Part shown: piece after piece, positions 54,285-63,637 of the stretch
Layout: the number at the start of each line of letters is the position of its first letter
Numbering within the stretch: the first letter of the stretch is position 1
Origin: Microbacterium terregens
GTDB lineage: Bacteria > Actinomycetota > Actinomycetes > Actinomycetales > Microbacteriaceae
Direction of reading: 5' to 3'
NCBI RefSeq assembly: GCF_039534975.1
Contig: NZ_BAAAWH010000001.1
Coordinates: forward strand, 1,364,001 to 1,428,000
Length of the DNA: 64,000 nucleotides
Made by a program: the position numbers and the translations under genes
The notes under the pieces: model-generated
Told to the model about the DNA's origin: nothing
The model's database searches: none
Seen by the model: only the letters and a program-made list of their open reading frames with translations

Positions 54285-55241
54285 ATGACGGCAGAACCAC
54301 TCCCCGCATTCCGTGTCGCCGACGCCCATCGCGCCGGAATGTCCCGCCGCGAAATCGACTCCCCGCACCTCGACCGGCCCTTCGCCGGGTTGCGGGCCGA
54401 ACCGCTCGAGCTGGGCTCAGCTGAGCCCGATGAGGCCCTCTCAGACCCGAGAAGAGACGCGACGATCCTCGCCGCGCGGCAGTTCGCCGCTCACATGCAC
54501 GCGGGGGAGTTCTTCTCGCACGTCACAGCTGCCGTTCTGTGGGACCTCCCGCTGCCTCCGCTCGACCTCGACCGCATCGACGTTTCGGTATGCGCCCCGA
54601 CTCGCGCCCCGCGCGGTCGCGGCGTTCGTGGCCACCAGCTCGCCGGCGCGCAGGTCACCGTTGTGACGGGTCCCTTCGGCTTGCGCACGACCAGCCCCGC
54701 GTCGACGTGGGCCCAGCTGGGGCGTGCGGTGCGGCATCCATATGATCTGACGGCGATCGCGGATGCCGTCATCCTCGCGCCGCGCATCGCCGGCCCCTTC
54801 GGCCGGGTGCTGCGGGCGCCGCTGGCTGATGTCTCCGACCTCGACGTGGAGCTGCGCCGCGGCCGTCGCATCGGAATCGCCGCCCTCGACGAGGCGCTGC
54901 TGCGCGCGCGCCACGGCTCGGTGTCCCGCCCCGAGACGTGGTGCCGGCTCACGATCGTCGATGCGGGCCTGCCCGAACCCCTCCTCGATCACGATGTGTA
55001 CGACGAGGCAGGGGAGTTCGTCGGCTGCGTCGACCTCGCGTATCCCGAGCTGCGGATCGCCATCGAGTACGAAGGCGATCACCATCGGCTCGATCCGCGC
55101 CAGTGGTATCGCGACATCGCGAAGCACGACCGCCTGGCCGAACTCGGCTGGCGGGTGATCCGCGTCACGAAGTCGATGGTGTTCGCCGACCCCGGTGTTC
55201 TCATCCAACGGGTGCACGCCGCGCTCCGCGCCCGCGGTTAG
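54285..55241 (+). CDS. DUF559/AbiEi-like protein with Vsr-like nuclease fold, second intact copy
   Basis: The 318-residue protein is a paralogue of the one at 21747-22706. It shares [66 protein letters not shown], and the C-terminal VDLAYPELRIAIEYEGDHH and [14 protein letters not shown]. The acidic residues of the nuclease-like domain are kept. A purine-rich GAGGGTGCCGGG precedes the ATG. It lies between two copies of the family B palindrome. The function is unknown; no toxin or methylase is adjacent. Confidence 0.75.
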   Translation: MTAEPLPAFRVADAHRAGMSRREIDSPHLDRPFAGLRAEPLELGSAEPDEALSDPRRDATILAARQFAAHMHAGEFFSHVTAAVLWDLPLPPLDLDRIDVSVCAPTRAPRGRGVRGHQLAGAQVTVVTGPFGLRTTSPASTWAQLGRAVRHPYDLTAIADAVILAPRIAGPFGRVLRAPLADVSDLDVELRRGRRIGIAALDEALLRARHGSVSRPETWCRLTIVDAGLPEPLLDHDVYDEAGEFVGCVDLAYPELRIAIEYEGDHHRLDPRQWYRDIAKHDRLAELGWRVIRVTKSMVFADPGVLIQRVHAALRARG

Positions 55242-55257
55242 CCTCGCCCCGCGCGTT

Positions 55258-55318
55258 GTTCACTTGCCCTGTTTGCACGGTGTTCGGCCGCCTCGGCGTG
55301 CATTCAGGGCAAGTGAAC
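55258..55318. repeat. Family B palindrome, downstream copy
   Basis: Arms at 55258-55278 (GTTCACTTGCCCTGTTTGCAC) and 55298-55318 (GTGCATTCAGGGCAAGTGAAC) differ by two bases. It lies 16 bases after the DUF559 stop codon. Confidence 0.92.
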
Positions 55319-55369
55319 CGGGGCGGCGGACCCGCCGCGAGCCGGAGGGAGGCGCGAGGACTGCCGCGC

Positions 55370-55375
55370 TACGCT
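55370..55375 (+). promoter_or_regulatory. -10 element of the leaderless holin-like gene
   Basis: TACGCT is followed by 6 bases and the ATG at 55382. Confidence 0.5.
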
Positions 55376-55381
55376 CGGCGC

Positions 55382-55783
55382 ATGATCACGTTCCTCATCC
55401 GCGCAGCGATCTTCGTGGTCTCGGCGGCGGTCGGCCTGATCGTGGCCGACCTGATCCTGCCGGGCTTCCACATCGACTGGAGCGACTGGTGGGGCTTCGC
55501 CCTGGCGGTGCTGATCTTCGCGGTGATCCAGAGCGTCCTGGCGCCGTGGGTCTTCAAGATCACCCGCCGTCACGCAGCGCCCCTGCTCGGCGGCATCGGG
55601 ATCATCTCGACGTTCATCGCGATCGTCATCGTGGTGCTCATCCCGAACGCGGGCATCGGCATCTCGCAGCCCCTCGCGTGGGTGCTCGCTCCGGTGATCG
55701 TGTGGGTCATCACGGCCCTGGCCACATGGCTGTTGCCGATGGTCTTCCTCAAACGCCAGGTGGCCCAACGCCGCGCCGACTGA
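55382..55783 (+). CDS. Four-helix membrane protein of the phage_holin_4_2/YvlD family
   Basis: The 133-residue protein has four hydrophobic segments and the family signature VADLILPGFHIDWSDWWGFA. It belongs to the chromosomal YvlD-like group that carries the phage-holin family name without any phage context. A role in membrane stress has been suggested in Bacillus. It is transcribed alone and leaderless, converging with cysE; only 6 bases separate the stop codons. Confidence 0.8.
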   Translation: MITFLIRAAIFVVSAAVGLIVADLILPGFHIDWSDWWGFALAVLIFAVIQSVLAPWVFKITRRHAAPLLGGIGIISTFIAIVIVVLIPNAGIGISQPLAWVLAPVIVWVITALATWLLPMVFLKRQVAQRRAD

Positions 55784-55789
55784 CCGCGG

Positions 55790-56371
55790 TCAGATGCTGT
55801 ACTCGGGCACCGTGAGCAGCGCCCGGGTGTCCTCGCCGACGGCACGCGCGCGAGGCTTCGCAGGCACACCGACCAGGATGCTGTCGGGCGGGGCGTCCTT
55901 GGTCACCACTGCGTTCGCTCCGATGACCGAACCGGCCCCGATCGTGATGGGCCCGAGGACCTTCGCGCCCGCCCCGACCGCCACCCCGTCGCCGATGGTG
56001 GGATGCCGTTTGCCGCCCTCGCGCTGTCGTCCGCCGAGCGTGACGCCGTGGTAGAGCATCACGTCGTCGCCGATCTCGGCGGTCTCGCCGATGACGACGC
56101 CCATTCCGTGATCGATGAAGAAGCGGCGGCCGATCGTGGCACCGGGGTGGATCTCGACGCCGGTGAGCCAGCGGGTGATCTGCGCGCCCATCCGCGCGAG
56201 GAAGCGCGCGCGCCGCACCCACAGCGCGTGCCACAGACGGTATCCCCACACCGCGTGCAGCCCCGGGTAGAGCAGGGCGAGCTCGACGCCGTTGCGCGCC
56301 GCGGGGTCCCGCAGCTTGGCCGCCGCCACGTCTTCGCGCAGGCGCGCGATGGGTCCGATGCGCTCGCTCAT
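55790..56371 (-). CDS. cysE: Serine O-acetyltransferase
   Basis: The 193-residue left-handed beta-helix enzyme activates serine for cysteine synthesis. It has the helical N-terminus, [33 protein letters not shown] (catalytic His), and hexapeptide repeats. The C-terminal tail ends in PEYSI; the terminal Ile is the residue that inserts into the CysK active site to form the cysteine synthase complex. It overlaps the cysK stop codon by 4 bases (56368-56371), a coupling consistent with the complex. Confidence 0.93.
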   Translation of the reverse strand: MSERIGPIARLREDVAAAKLRDPAARNGVELALLYPGLHAVWGYRLWHALWVRRARFLARMGAQITRWLTGVEIHPGATIGRRFFIDHGMGVVIGETAEIGDDVMLYHGVTLGGRQREGGKRHPTIGDGVAVGAGAKVLGPITIGAGSVIGANAVVTKDAPPDSILVGVPAKPRARAVGEDTRALLTVPEYSI

Positions 56372-57318
56372 GATGCCGGTTCCGGGTCGCGAAGGTGCTC
56401 GTACAGGGCCGTGGAGAGGTATCGCTCACCGGCGTCGGGGACGATCACGACGATGCGCTTGCCGTCGGCCTCGGGGCGTGCGGCGATCTGGAGAGCAGCC
56501 CACACCGCGGCACCCGCCGACATGCCGGCCAGGATGCCCTCGCGGGTGGCCAGTTCGCGGGCGACGCGCAGGGCGTCGTCGAATTCGACGTCGAAGATCT
56601 CGTCGATGACCGAGCGGTCCAGCACGGCCGGGACGAAGTTCGGGCCGATGCCCTGGATGCGGTGCCCACCGGCGCGACCCTCGGTCAGAACGGGGGAGTC
56701 CTTCGGCTCGACGACCACGATCTTCACGTCCGGATTGCGCTGCTTGAGCACCTGGCCGACACCCGTGATCGTGCCGCCCGTGCCCGATCCGGCGACGAAG
56801 TAGTCCACGACGCCGTCGGTGTCGCGCCAGATCTCCTCCGCCGTCGTGCGACGGTGGATCTCGGCGTTGGCGGGGCTCTCGAACTGGCGGGCCAGGACCG
56901 CACCCGGGGTCTCCGCCGCGATCCGCTCGGCGGTCGCGACGGCCTCGGTCATGCCCTTGTGCGGATCGGTCAGCACCAGCTCGGCGCCGTAGGCCTTCAG
57001 CAGGGTGCGGCGCTCCTTGGACATCGAGGCCGGCATCGTGAGGATCACCTTGTAGCCCCGCGCGGCGCCGATCAGCGCCAGCGAGATACCGGTGTTGCCG
57101 CTCGTGGACTCGACGATCGTGCCGCCGGGCAGCAGTTCGCCGGAGGCCTCGAGGGCTTCGACGAGCGCGAAACCGAGGCGGTCCTTGACGCTCGAGCCGG
57201 GATTGTAGAACTCGAGCTTGGCCAGCACCTCTCCGCCCAGGCCGTCGGTGAGCGCATTCAGGCGCACCAGCGGTGTGTCGCCGAATGCAGAGGTGATGTC
57301 GGAGTGGATGCCGGGCAC
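56368..57318 (-). CDS. cysK: Cysteine synthase A, copy next to cysE
   Basis: The 316-residue PLP enzyme converts O-acetylserine and sulfide to cysteine. It has [27 protein letters not shown] with the PLP Lys near residue 45, [28 protein letters not shown] and [14 protein letters not shown]. It starts at a GTG with a GAAAGGG Shine-Dalgarno. The second cysteine synthase gene lies 27 bases upstream on the same strand. Confidence 0.93.
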   Translation of the reverse strand: MPGIHSDITSAFGDTPLVRLNALTDGLGGEVLAKLEFYNPGSSVKDRLGFALVEALEASGELLPGGTIVESTSGNTGISLALIGAARGYKVILTMPASMSKERRTLLKAYGAELVLTDPHKGMTEAVATAERIAAETPGAVLARQFESPANAEIHRRTTAEEIWRDTDGVVDYFVAGSGTGGTITGVGQVLKQRNPDVKIVVVEPKDSPVLTEGRAGGHRIQGIGPNFVPAVLDRSVIDEIFDVEFDDALRVARELATREGILAGMSAGAAVWAALQIAARPEADGKRIVVIVPDAGERYLSTALYEHLRDPEPAS

Positions 57319-57345
57319 AGAACGCCCTTTCTCAGTGGAGGCGGC

Positions 57346-58284
57346 TCAGTCTTCGCGAAGGTGCTCGTACAGAGCGGTCGACAGGTAGCGCTCTCCGTAC
57401 GAGGGGACGATCACCACGATGTTCTTGCCGGCAGCCTCGGGGCGGGCCGCGATCTGCAGTGCGGCCCAGATCGCGGCACCGGAGGAGATGCCGACCAGGA
57501 TGCCGTCCTTGACGCCGACGGCACGGGCCGTCTCGATGGCGTCGGGGAATTCGACGTCGATGACTTCGTCGATGACGCTCCGGTCCAGGATCGGGGGGAT
57601 GAAGTTCGCCCCGATCCCCTGGATCTTGTGCGGTCCGGCCGTGCCCTTGGTGAGGAGCGGGGAGTCCGCCGGTTCGACGGCGATGACCTTCGCGGAGGGC
57701 ACGCGCTCCTTGAGCACCTGCCCGACGCCGGTGATCGTCCCGCCCGTACCGATGCCGGCGACGAAGTAGTCGACCTGCCCATCGGTGTCGCGGATGATCT
57801 CCTCGGCGGTGGTCCGGCGGTGGATGGCGACGTTCGCTTCGTTCTCGAACTGGCGGGCCAGGAACGCGCCGGGCGTCTCGGCGACGATCTCCTCGGCCTT
57901 GGCGAGTGCGCCCTTCATGCCACCTGCCGGGTCGGTCAGGACGAGCTCGGCACCGTATGCCTTGAGCAGCAGGCGGCGCTCCATCGACATGGACGAGGGC
58001 ATGGCCAGGATGACGCGGTAGCCGCGCGCGGCGCCGACCATCGCCAGGGCGATGCCGGTGTTGCCGCTGGTCGCCTCGACGATGGTGCCGCCCGGCGGAA
58101 GGGCGCCGGATGCCTCGGCGGCATCGACGATCGCGATGCCGATGCGGTCCTTGACGCTGGCAGCCGGGCTGTAGAACTCGAGCTTCGCCAGCACGATGCC
58201 GTCCACACCCTCGGCCACGCGGTTGAGGCGAACGAGCGGGGTGTCGCCGAAGGCGGAGGTGATATCGGGGTGGATGCCGGACAT
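57346..58284 (-). CDS. Cysteine synthase A, tandem paralogue
   Basis: The 312-residue protein is a close paralogue of the gene downstream, with [33 protein letters not shown] with the PLP Lys, [27 protein letters not shown] and [12 protein letters not shown]. All active-site motifs are kept, so it is probably functional. A Shine-Dalgarno (GAAAGG) precedes the ATG. It is the first gene of the cysK-cysK-cysE operon. Substrate preference could differ (for example O-phosphoserine or thiosulfate), but nothing in the motifs shows this. Confidence 0.88.
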   Translation of the reverse strand: MSGIHPDITSAFGDTPLVRLNRVAEGVDGIVLAKLEFYSPAASVKDRIGIAIVDAAEASGALPPGGTIVEATSGNTGIALAMVGAARGYRVILAMPSSMSMERRLLLKAYGAELVLTDPAGGMKGALAKAEEIVAETPGAFLARQFENEANVAIHRRTTAEEIIRDTDGQVDYFVAGIGTGGTITGVGQVLKERVPSAKVIAVEPADSPLLTKGTAGPHKIQGIGANFIPPILDRSVIDEVIDVEFPDAIETARAVGVKDGILVGISSGAAIWAALQIAARPEAAGKNIVVIVPSYGERYLSTALYEHLRED

Positions 58285-58408
58285 GTCGGACCTTTCACAG
58301 TGTCGTCGTGTGCGCACAAGCCTAGGGGAGCGGCCGCGTCCGAGGCGCTCGGAGACGTCGGCGACGGAGCGGGGGGCCGGCACGCACGGCATATGCTGTA
58401 TGCCGCTC

Positions 58409-59290
58409 ATGTCGTCACCTTCCCCCTCCTCCGCCTCGCTCGCCGACGCGCTCCGCAGCGCTGCCGACCGACTCACCGGCGTCGGCATCCCGGACGCGTC
58501 GGTGGATGCCGAACTGCTCGCGGCGCACATTCTCGGCACCGGCCGCGGAGCCGTTCAGGCGGCCGCGATCCGCGGCGACGCGATCGATGCGCAGGACGCC
58601 CGGCGTCTGGATGAGCTGGTCTCGCGACGCGCGACGCGCGAACCGCTCCAACACCTGACCGGCACCGCACCCTTCCGGCACCTCGAGCTGCGCGTCGGCC
58701 CCGGCGTCTTCGTCCCCCGGCCCGAGACCGAGATCGTGGCGCAGCTGGCGATCGACGCGCTGTCGGCCGCGGCATCCCCGGCCCCCATCGCGGTGGATCT
58801 CGGGACCGGCAGTGGTGCGATCGCCCTCGCGCTGGCCACCGAGGTCCCGCACTCCCGCGTCTTCGCCGCGGAGAACTCGGTGGAGGCGTTCGTGTGGGCC
58901 AAAGAGAACTTCGCGCTCGTCGGCGCAGACAACGCACGCGTCGCGTTCGTCGACCTGGAGCACGCGTTCCCCGAGCTGAACGGTCAGGTCTCGGTGGTGG
59001 CGTCCAACCCCCCATACGTTCCGGATGCCGCGATCCCTCGTGATCCCGAGGTGCGGTTCTTCGACCCTGCCGCCGCGCTGTACGGGGGAGAGGACGGACT
59101 GGACGTGGTTCGCGTGGTCAGCCGCGTCGGACTGCGGCTCGCGCACCCCGGCGGCAGCCTCGTGATCGAGCACGGGGAATGGCAGGGCGCAGCGATCCGC
59201 GAACTGCTCACGGCCGACGGCTGGCGTGCCGCGTCGACTCACCCCGACCTCACCTCGCGCGACCGCGCGACCACGGCGATCGCACCCTGA
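58409..59290 (+). CDS. prmC: Protein-(glutamine-N5) methyltransferase for release factors
   Basis: The 293-residue SAM enzyme methylates the GGQ Gln of RF1 and RF2. It has [13 protein letters not shown] and [15 protein letters not shown] near residue 130, and the NPPY motif in [12 protein letters not shown] near residue 200. The ATG at 58409 is preferred over 58400: the -10 element TATGCT at 58392-58397 puts the transcript start between the two. It is followed by tsaC 45 bases later. Confidence 0.92.
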   Translation: MSSPSPSSASLADALRSAADRLTGVGIPDASVDAELLAAHILGTGRGAVQAAAIRGDAIDAQDARRLDELVSRRATREPLQHLTGTAPFRHLELRVGPGVFVPRPETEIVAQLAIDALSAAASPAPIAVDLGTGSGAIALALATEVPHSRVFAAENSVEAFVWAKENFALVGADNARVAFVDLEHAFPELNGQVSVVASNPPYVPDAAIPRDPEVRFFDPAAALYGGEDGLDVVRVVSRVGLRLAHPGGSLVIEHGEWQGAAIRELLTADGWRAASTHPDLTSRDRATTAIAP

Positions 59291-59320
59291 CGACGGGCGG
59301 GTCCGCGACACCCCGCCGGT

Positions 59321-59326
59321 TAGACT
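59321..59326 (+). promoter_or_regulatory. -10 element of tsaC
   Basis: TAGACT lies 9 bases before the ATG at 59336, giving a leader of 2-3 bases at most. Confidence 0.5.
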
Positions 59327-59335
59327 GGGCGCGAC

Positions 59336-60142
59336 ATGTCCCCTGTATTCGACTGCCGTGACGAGGCGCAGCTGCTGGCCGGGATGCGCCAAGCACGCCA
59401 GGCCATCGGCAGGGGCGAACTCGTGGTGCTTCCGACCGACACGGTGTACGGCATCGCTGCCGATGCCTTCAGCGCTCGCGCCGTTCAGAGACTGCTCGAA
59501 GCGAAAGGCCGTGGGCGTTCCTCGCCTCCGCCCGTGCTGGTGGCCGGCATCGCGACGCTGCGCGCGCTGGTGGCCGAGGTTCCGGAGCCGGTCGAACGAC
59601 TCGTCGAGGCGTTCTGGCCCGGGGGATTGACGATCGTCCTGCCTGCGCAGCCCTCGTTGTCCTGGGACCTGGGCGACACGCACGGCACCGTCGCGGTGCG
59701 GATGCCGGCCAACAACCTGGCCCTCGAACTGCTGGAGGAGACCGGTCCGCTCGCCGTCTCCAGCGCCAACCTGACCGGAATGCCCGCCGCGATCCTGGCC
59801 TGGGATGCCCGGAGCATGCTCGGCGACAGCGTCGCGGTGTATCTCGACGGCGGCCCCTCCGCCACAGGCGTCTCCTCGACGATCATCGATGCGACGAGCC
59901 TGGTCGGGCTCAGCCCCGACGTGGAACCGGTCATCCGTGTTCTGCGCGAGGGGGCGATAGACCGGGCCGCCTTGCGCGAGGTCGTCGGCGATCTGCTGGA
60001 ACCCGACCCGGTCCGCGAACCCGACGACACGTTCATCGCCGAGCTGCCGAGCGACGCCGGGGGTCCGACGCGGAGCCCCATTGAGGGCGCGCGTCAGCAA
60101 GCCGGGGGTGTGGGGCGGAGCCCCATTGAGGACACCCCGTGA
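59336..60142 (+). CDS. tsaC: L-threonylcarbamoyladenylate synthase with a repeat-bearing tail
   Basis: The 268-residue YrdC-fold enzyme makes threonylcarbamoyl-AMP for t6A37 of tRNA. It has GELVVLPTDTVYGIAADAF near residue 30, a KGRGRSSPPPVLVA segment, and the substrate loop SSANLTGMPA. After the domain ends near residue 215, a C-terminal tail of about 50 residues contains two copies of RSPIE, coded by a partly duplicated 45-base unit. Its stop codon overlaps the start of the next gene (GTGA). Confidence 0.92.
   Translation: MSPVFDCRDEAQLLAGMRQARQAIGRGELVVLPTDTVYGIAADAFSARAVQRLLEAKGRGRSSPPPVLVAGIATLRALVAEVPEPVERLVEAFWPGGLTIVLPAQPSLSWDLGDTHGTVAVRMPANNLALELLEETGPLAVSSANLTGMPAAILAWDARSMLGDSVAVYLDGGPSATGVSSTIIDATSLVGLSPDVEPVIRVLREGAIDRAALREVVGDLLEPDPVREPDDTFIAELPSDAGGPTRSPIEGARQQAGGVGRSPIEDTP
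60056..60131. repeat. 31-bp direct repeats in the tsaC 3' end
   Basis: The units 60056-60086 and 60101-60131 match at 27 of 31 bases with an offset of 45 bases, and so keep the tsaC frame. Confidence 0.85.
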
Positions 60143-61317
60143 AGCAGTACATCTTCACGATCCTGTTCACGGCCGCCGTGACCCTGTCGCTGTCCTGGGC
60201 GGTCTGGCGACTGAGCCTGAAGTACAAGCTGTATCCCGGCATCCGCGAGCGTGACGTCCACAAGACCCCGACGCCCCGACTGGGCGGGGTCGCGATGTTC
60301 CTGGGCGTCGTCGCGGCGTTCGCGGTGTCCTCGCAGCATCCCTACTTCGCGATCTTCTGGGTCGATCCGGCCCCGGTGTACGCGATCCTCGCCGCGACGC
60401 TTCTGATCGTGCTCGTCGGCGTCGCCGACGACCTGTGGGATCTGGATTGGATGATCAAGCTGGGCGCCCAGTTCCTCGCGGCCGGCATCATCGCGTGGTT
60501 CGGGCAGCTGCAGATCTTCTCGCTGCCGATCGGCGGGCTGATCATCGGGTCCAGCTGGGTGAGCTTCACGCTCACTGTCTTCTCGATCGTGGTCGTCATG
60601 AACGCCGTCAACTTCATCGACGGTCTCGACGGCCTGGTGGCGGGCGTCTGCCTCATCGCGAACGTCGTCTTCTTCGCGTACTCGTACATCCTGGTCCGCG
60701 ACACCGGGTCCAGCACCTACTTCAACCTCGCATCCTTCATCGCGGCCGTGCTGATCGGGGCATGCATCGGCTTCCTGCCGCTGAACTGGAGTCCGGCGAA
60801 GCTCTTCATGGGCGACTCCGGTGCCCTCATGCTCGGCCTCCTCATGGCGTGCTCGGCGATCGCGATCACGGGCCAGCTCGAACCGGCGGTCCTGGACCCC
60901 GAAGGGTTCGGCCGTTCGCAGCTGCTCGGTGCCTTCATCCCGATCCTGCTGCCCGTGGTGGTGGTCCTGCTTCCGCTCCTGGACTTCGGTCTGGCGGTCG
61001 TGCGCCGCATGGCTGCCGGAAAGTCCCCCTTCTCGCCCGATCGCAAGCACCTCCATCACCGGATGCTGGATATGGGCCACACGGACCGCGACGCGGTCCT
61101 GATCTTCTACGCCTGGACGGCGGTGTTCAGTCTCGCCGTGCTTCTGATGTACATCGGGACGCGGGAGAACTGGATCGGTCAGTACTGGATCGGCGTCGCC
61201 TTCGCGTTCGTCGGTGCCGCCGCCTGCCTCGTCGTCACACTGCTGCCCACGTGGCGGCGCAAGCCCGCCGTCCTCGCTCCGAGCGATGACACACCGACCC
61301 TGGAGGCCGCTCGATGA
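60139..61317 (+). CDS. WecA-like polyprenyl-phosphate N-acetylglucosaminyl-1-phosphate transferase
   Basis: The 392-residue MraY/WecA family membrane protein has about eleven helices, with TPRLGGVAMFLG, VGVADDLWDLDW, AVNFIDGLDGLVAGV, MGDSGALMLG and the HLHHRMLDMGH loop. Actinobacterial members (Rv1302-like) transfer GlcNAc-1-P to decaprenyl phosphate to prime arabinogalactan or wall polymer synthesis. The gene lies upstream of the atp operon as in many actinobacteria and overlaps both tsaC and the AtpI-like gene by 4 bases. Confidence 0.88.
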   Translation: MKQYIFTILFTAAVTLSLSWAVWRLSLKYKLYPGIRERDVHKTPTPRLGGVAMFLGVVAAFAVSSQHPYFAIFWVDPAPVYAILAATLLIVLVGVADDLWDLDWMIKLGAQFLAAGIIAWFGQLQIFSLPIGGLIIGSSWVSFTLTVFSIVVVMNAVNFIDGLDGLVAGVCLIANVVFFAYSYILVRDTGSSTYFNLASFIAAVLIGACIGFLPLNWSPAKLFMGDSGALMLGLLMACSAIAITGQLEPAVLDPEGFGRSQLLGAFIPILLPVVVVLLPLLDFGLAVVRRMAAGKSPFSPDRKHLHHRMLDMGHTDRDAVLIFYAWTAVFSLAVLLMYIGTRENWIGQYWIGVAFAFVGAAACLVVTLLPTWRRKPAVLAPSDDTPTLEAAR

Positions 61318-61823
61318 GTGCCCAAACCGTCTCAAGCACGCCGATCCTGCGCGCAACGCTCCTCTGGTCCGGTGTGGTGACCGCGGTCCTCGCGGTCATC
61401 GGCGCGGTCGCCGGCTACCTGATCGACGGGGCGACGGGCATGTGGAGTGCCCTGATCGGCGTCCTGGTCGCCGCTGTCTTCCTCGCCATCACCGCCGCCA
61501 GCATCCTGATCGCCAATCGCTGGTACGGCGATGCGCTCTACGTGCCGGTGTTCTTCGGGATCGTGCTGGGCGGCTGGATCCTCAAGCTCATCGTGTTCAT
61601 CGTCGCCCTTCTCCTGCTGCGTGGGCAGCCCTGGATCAGCCCGGTCATCTTCTTCGTCGCCGTCGTCGTCAGCGTTCTGGCTTCCCTCGTGGTCGACGTC
61701 ATCGTGCTGACCAGAATGCGCGTCCCGACGGTCAGCGACGCCTCACTGCCCACCGAAGTGATCGACGAAACCGCCCCTCCGACGCGGTCGGGAACCGCCC
61801 AAGGTCCGCGTGCGGATTCTTGA
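61314..61823 (+). CDS. AtpI-like membrane protein upstream of the ATP synthase genes
   Basis: The 169-residue protein has four predicted helices and a hydrophilic C-terminus. Its place before atpB and four-helix topology resemble AtpI/UncI, which helps assemble the c-ring; the sequence similarity is weak, so the role is inferred from position. Its ATG overlaps the WecA-like gene (61314-61317). A gap of 142 bases with the -10-like TAGGGT (61839-61844) separates it from atpB. Confidence 0.65.
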   Translation: MSAQTVSSTPILRATLLWSGVVTAVLAVIGAVAGYLIDGATGMWSALIGVLVAAVFLAITAASILIANRWYGDALYVPVFFGIVLGGWILKLIVFIVALLLLRGQPWISPVIFFVAVVVSVLASLVVDVIVLTRMRVPTVSDASLPTEVIDETAPPTRSGTAQGPRADS

Positions 61824-61838
61824 GCCCCGTTCGTTTGC

Positions 61839-61844
61839 TAGGGT
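61839..61844 (+). promoter_or_regulatory. Possible -10 element of the atp operon
   Basis: TAGGGT lies in the gap before atpB and would give a leader of about 110 bases. No good -35 is visible. Confidence 0.35.
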
Positions 61845-61965
61845 TGGAATGCGCCCGCCCACTCGTACCTGAGTGCTTGCGGAGTGACTCTCACCGACCA
61901 TCGTCACAACGATTAATCTCGTTGCCCCGAAGCTGGAGCCAGCGCTGTTAATTCAAGCCGCGACC

Positions 61966-63043
<1,078 letters not shown>

Positions 63044-63070
63044 ACCTCGACGACGACTTAAGGAGACAGG

Positions 63071-63637
63071 ATGCTGAACGCTCTTGTCACATTCGCCGCA
63101 GAGGGAGGCGAGGCTGAGCCGAGCCCTCTGCTGCCGGCGATGTATGACATCGTCTGGTCGGCGGTGTGCTTCATCGTCATCCTCTTCATCTTCTGGAAGG
63201 TCGCCCTTCCCCGGATGAAGAAGCTGCTCGACGAACGCGCTGCCGCGATCGAGGGCAACATCGAGATGGCCGCCGAGGCGCAGAGCAAGGCCGAGGCCGC
63301 GCTCGAGGCGTACACGGCCCAACTCGCCGGTGCGCGCACCGAGGCGGGGGAGATCCGTGAAGCCGCCCGTGAGGACGGCAGGAAGATCCTCACCGAAGCG
63401 AAGGATGCCGCGTCCTCCGAGGCCGCCCGCATCGCTGCGAGCGCGCACGCGCAGATCGAGGCGGAGCGCCAGTCGGCATTCGTGTCGCTGCGTTCCGAGG
63501 TCGGCACACTCGCATTGGACCTCGCCGGAGGCGTGATCGGCGAGACGCTGTCCGATGATGCGAAGGCTCAGGCCGTCGTGGATCGCTTCCTCGCCGAGCT
63601 CGAGGCTTCCGAGACCGCTCAGAAAGCGTCGAACTAA
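63071..63637 (+). CDS. atpF: ATP synthase F0 subunit b
   Basis: The 188-residue stator protein has one N-terminal helix (IVWSAVCFIVILFIFWKVAL) followed by PRMKKLLDERAAAIEGNIE and a long coiled-coil stalk. AAGG-type sequence (TTAAGGAGACAGG) precedes the ATG as a strong Shine-Dalgarno. It overlaps atpH by one base (TAATG). Confidence 0.94.
   Translation: MLNALVTFAAEGGEAEPSPLLPAMYDIVWSAVCFIVILFIFWKVALPRMKKLLDERAAAIEGNIEMAAEAQSKAEAALEAYTAQLAGARTEAGEIREAAREDGRKILTEAKDAASSEAARIAASAHAQIEAERQSAFVSLRSEVGTLALDLAGGVIGETLSDDAKAQAVVDRFLAELEASETAQKASN

Noticed and set aside
55382..55783. Phage holin family name taken as evidence for a prophage
   Set aside because: The gene belongs to the chromosomal YvlD-like group and no phage structural, lysis or integrase gene lies nearby.
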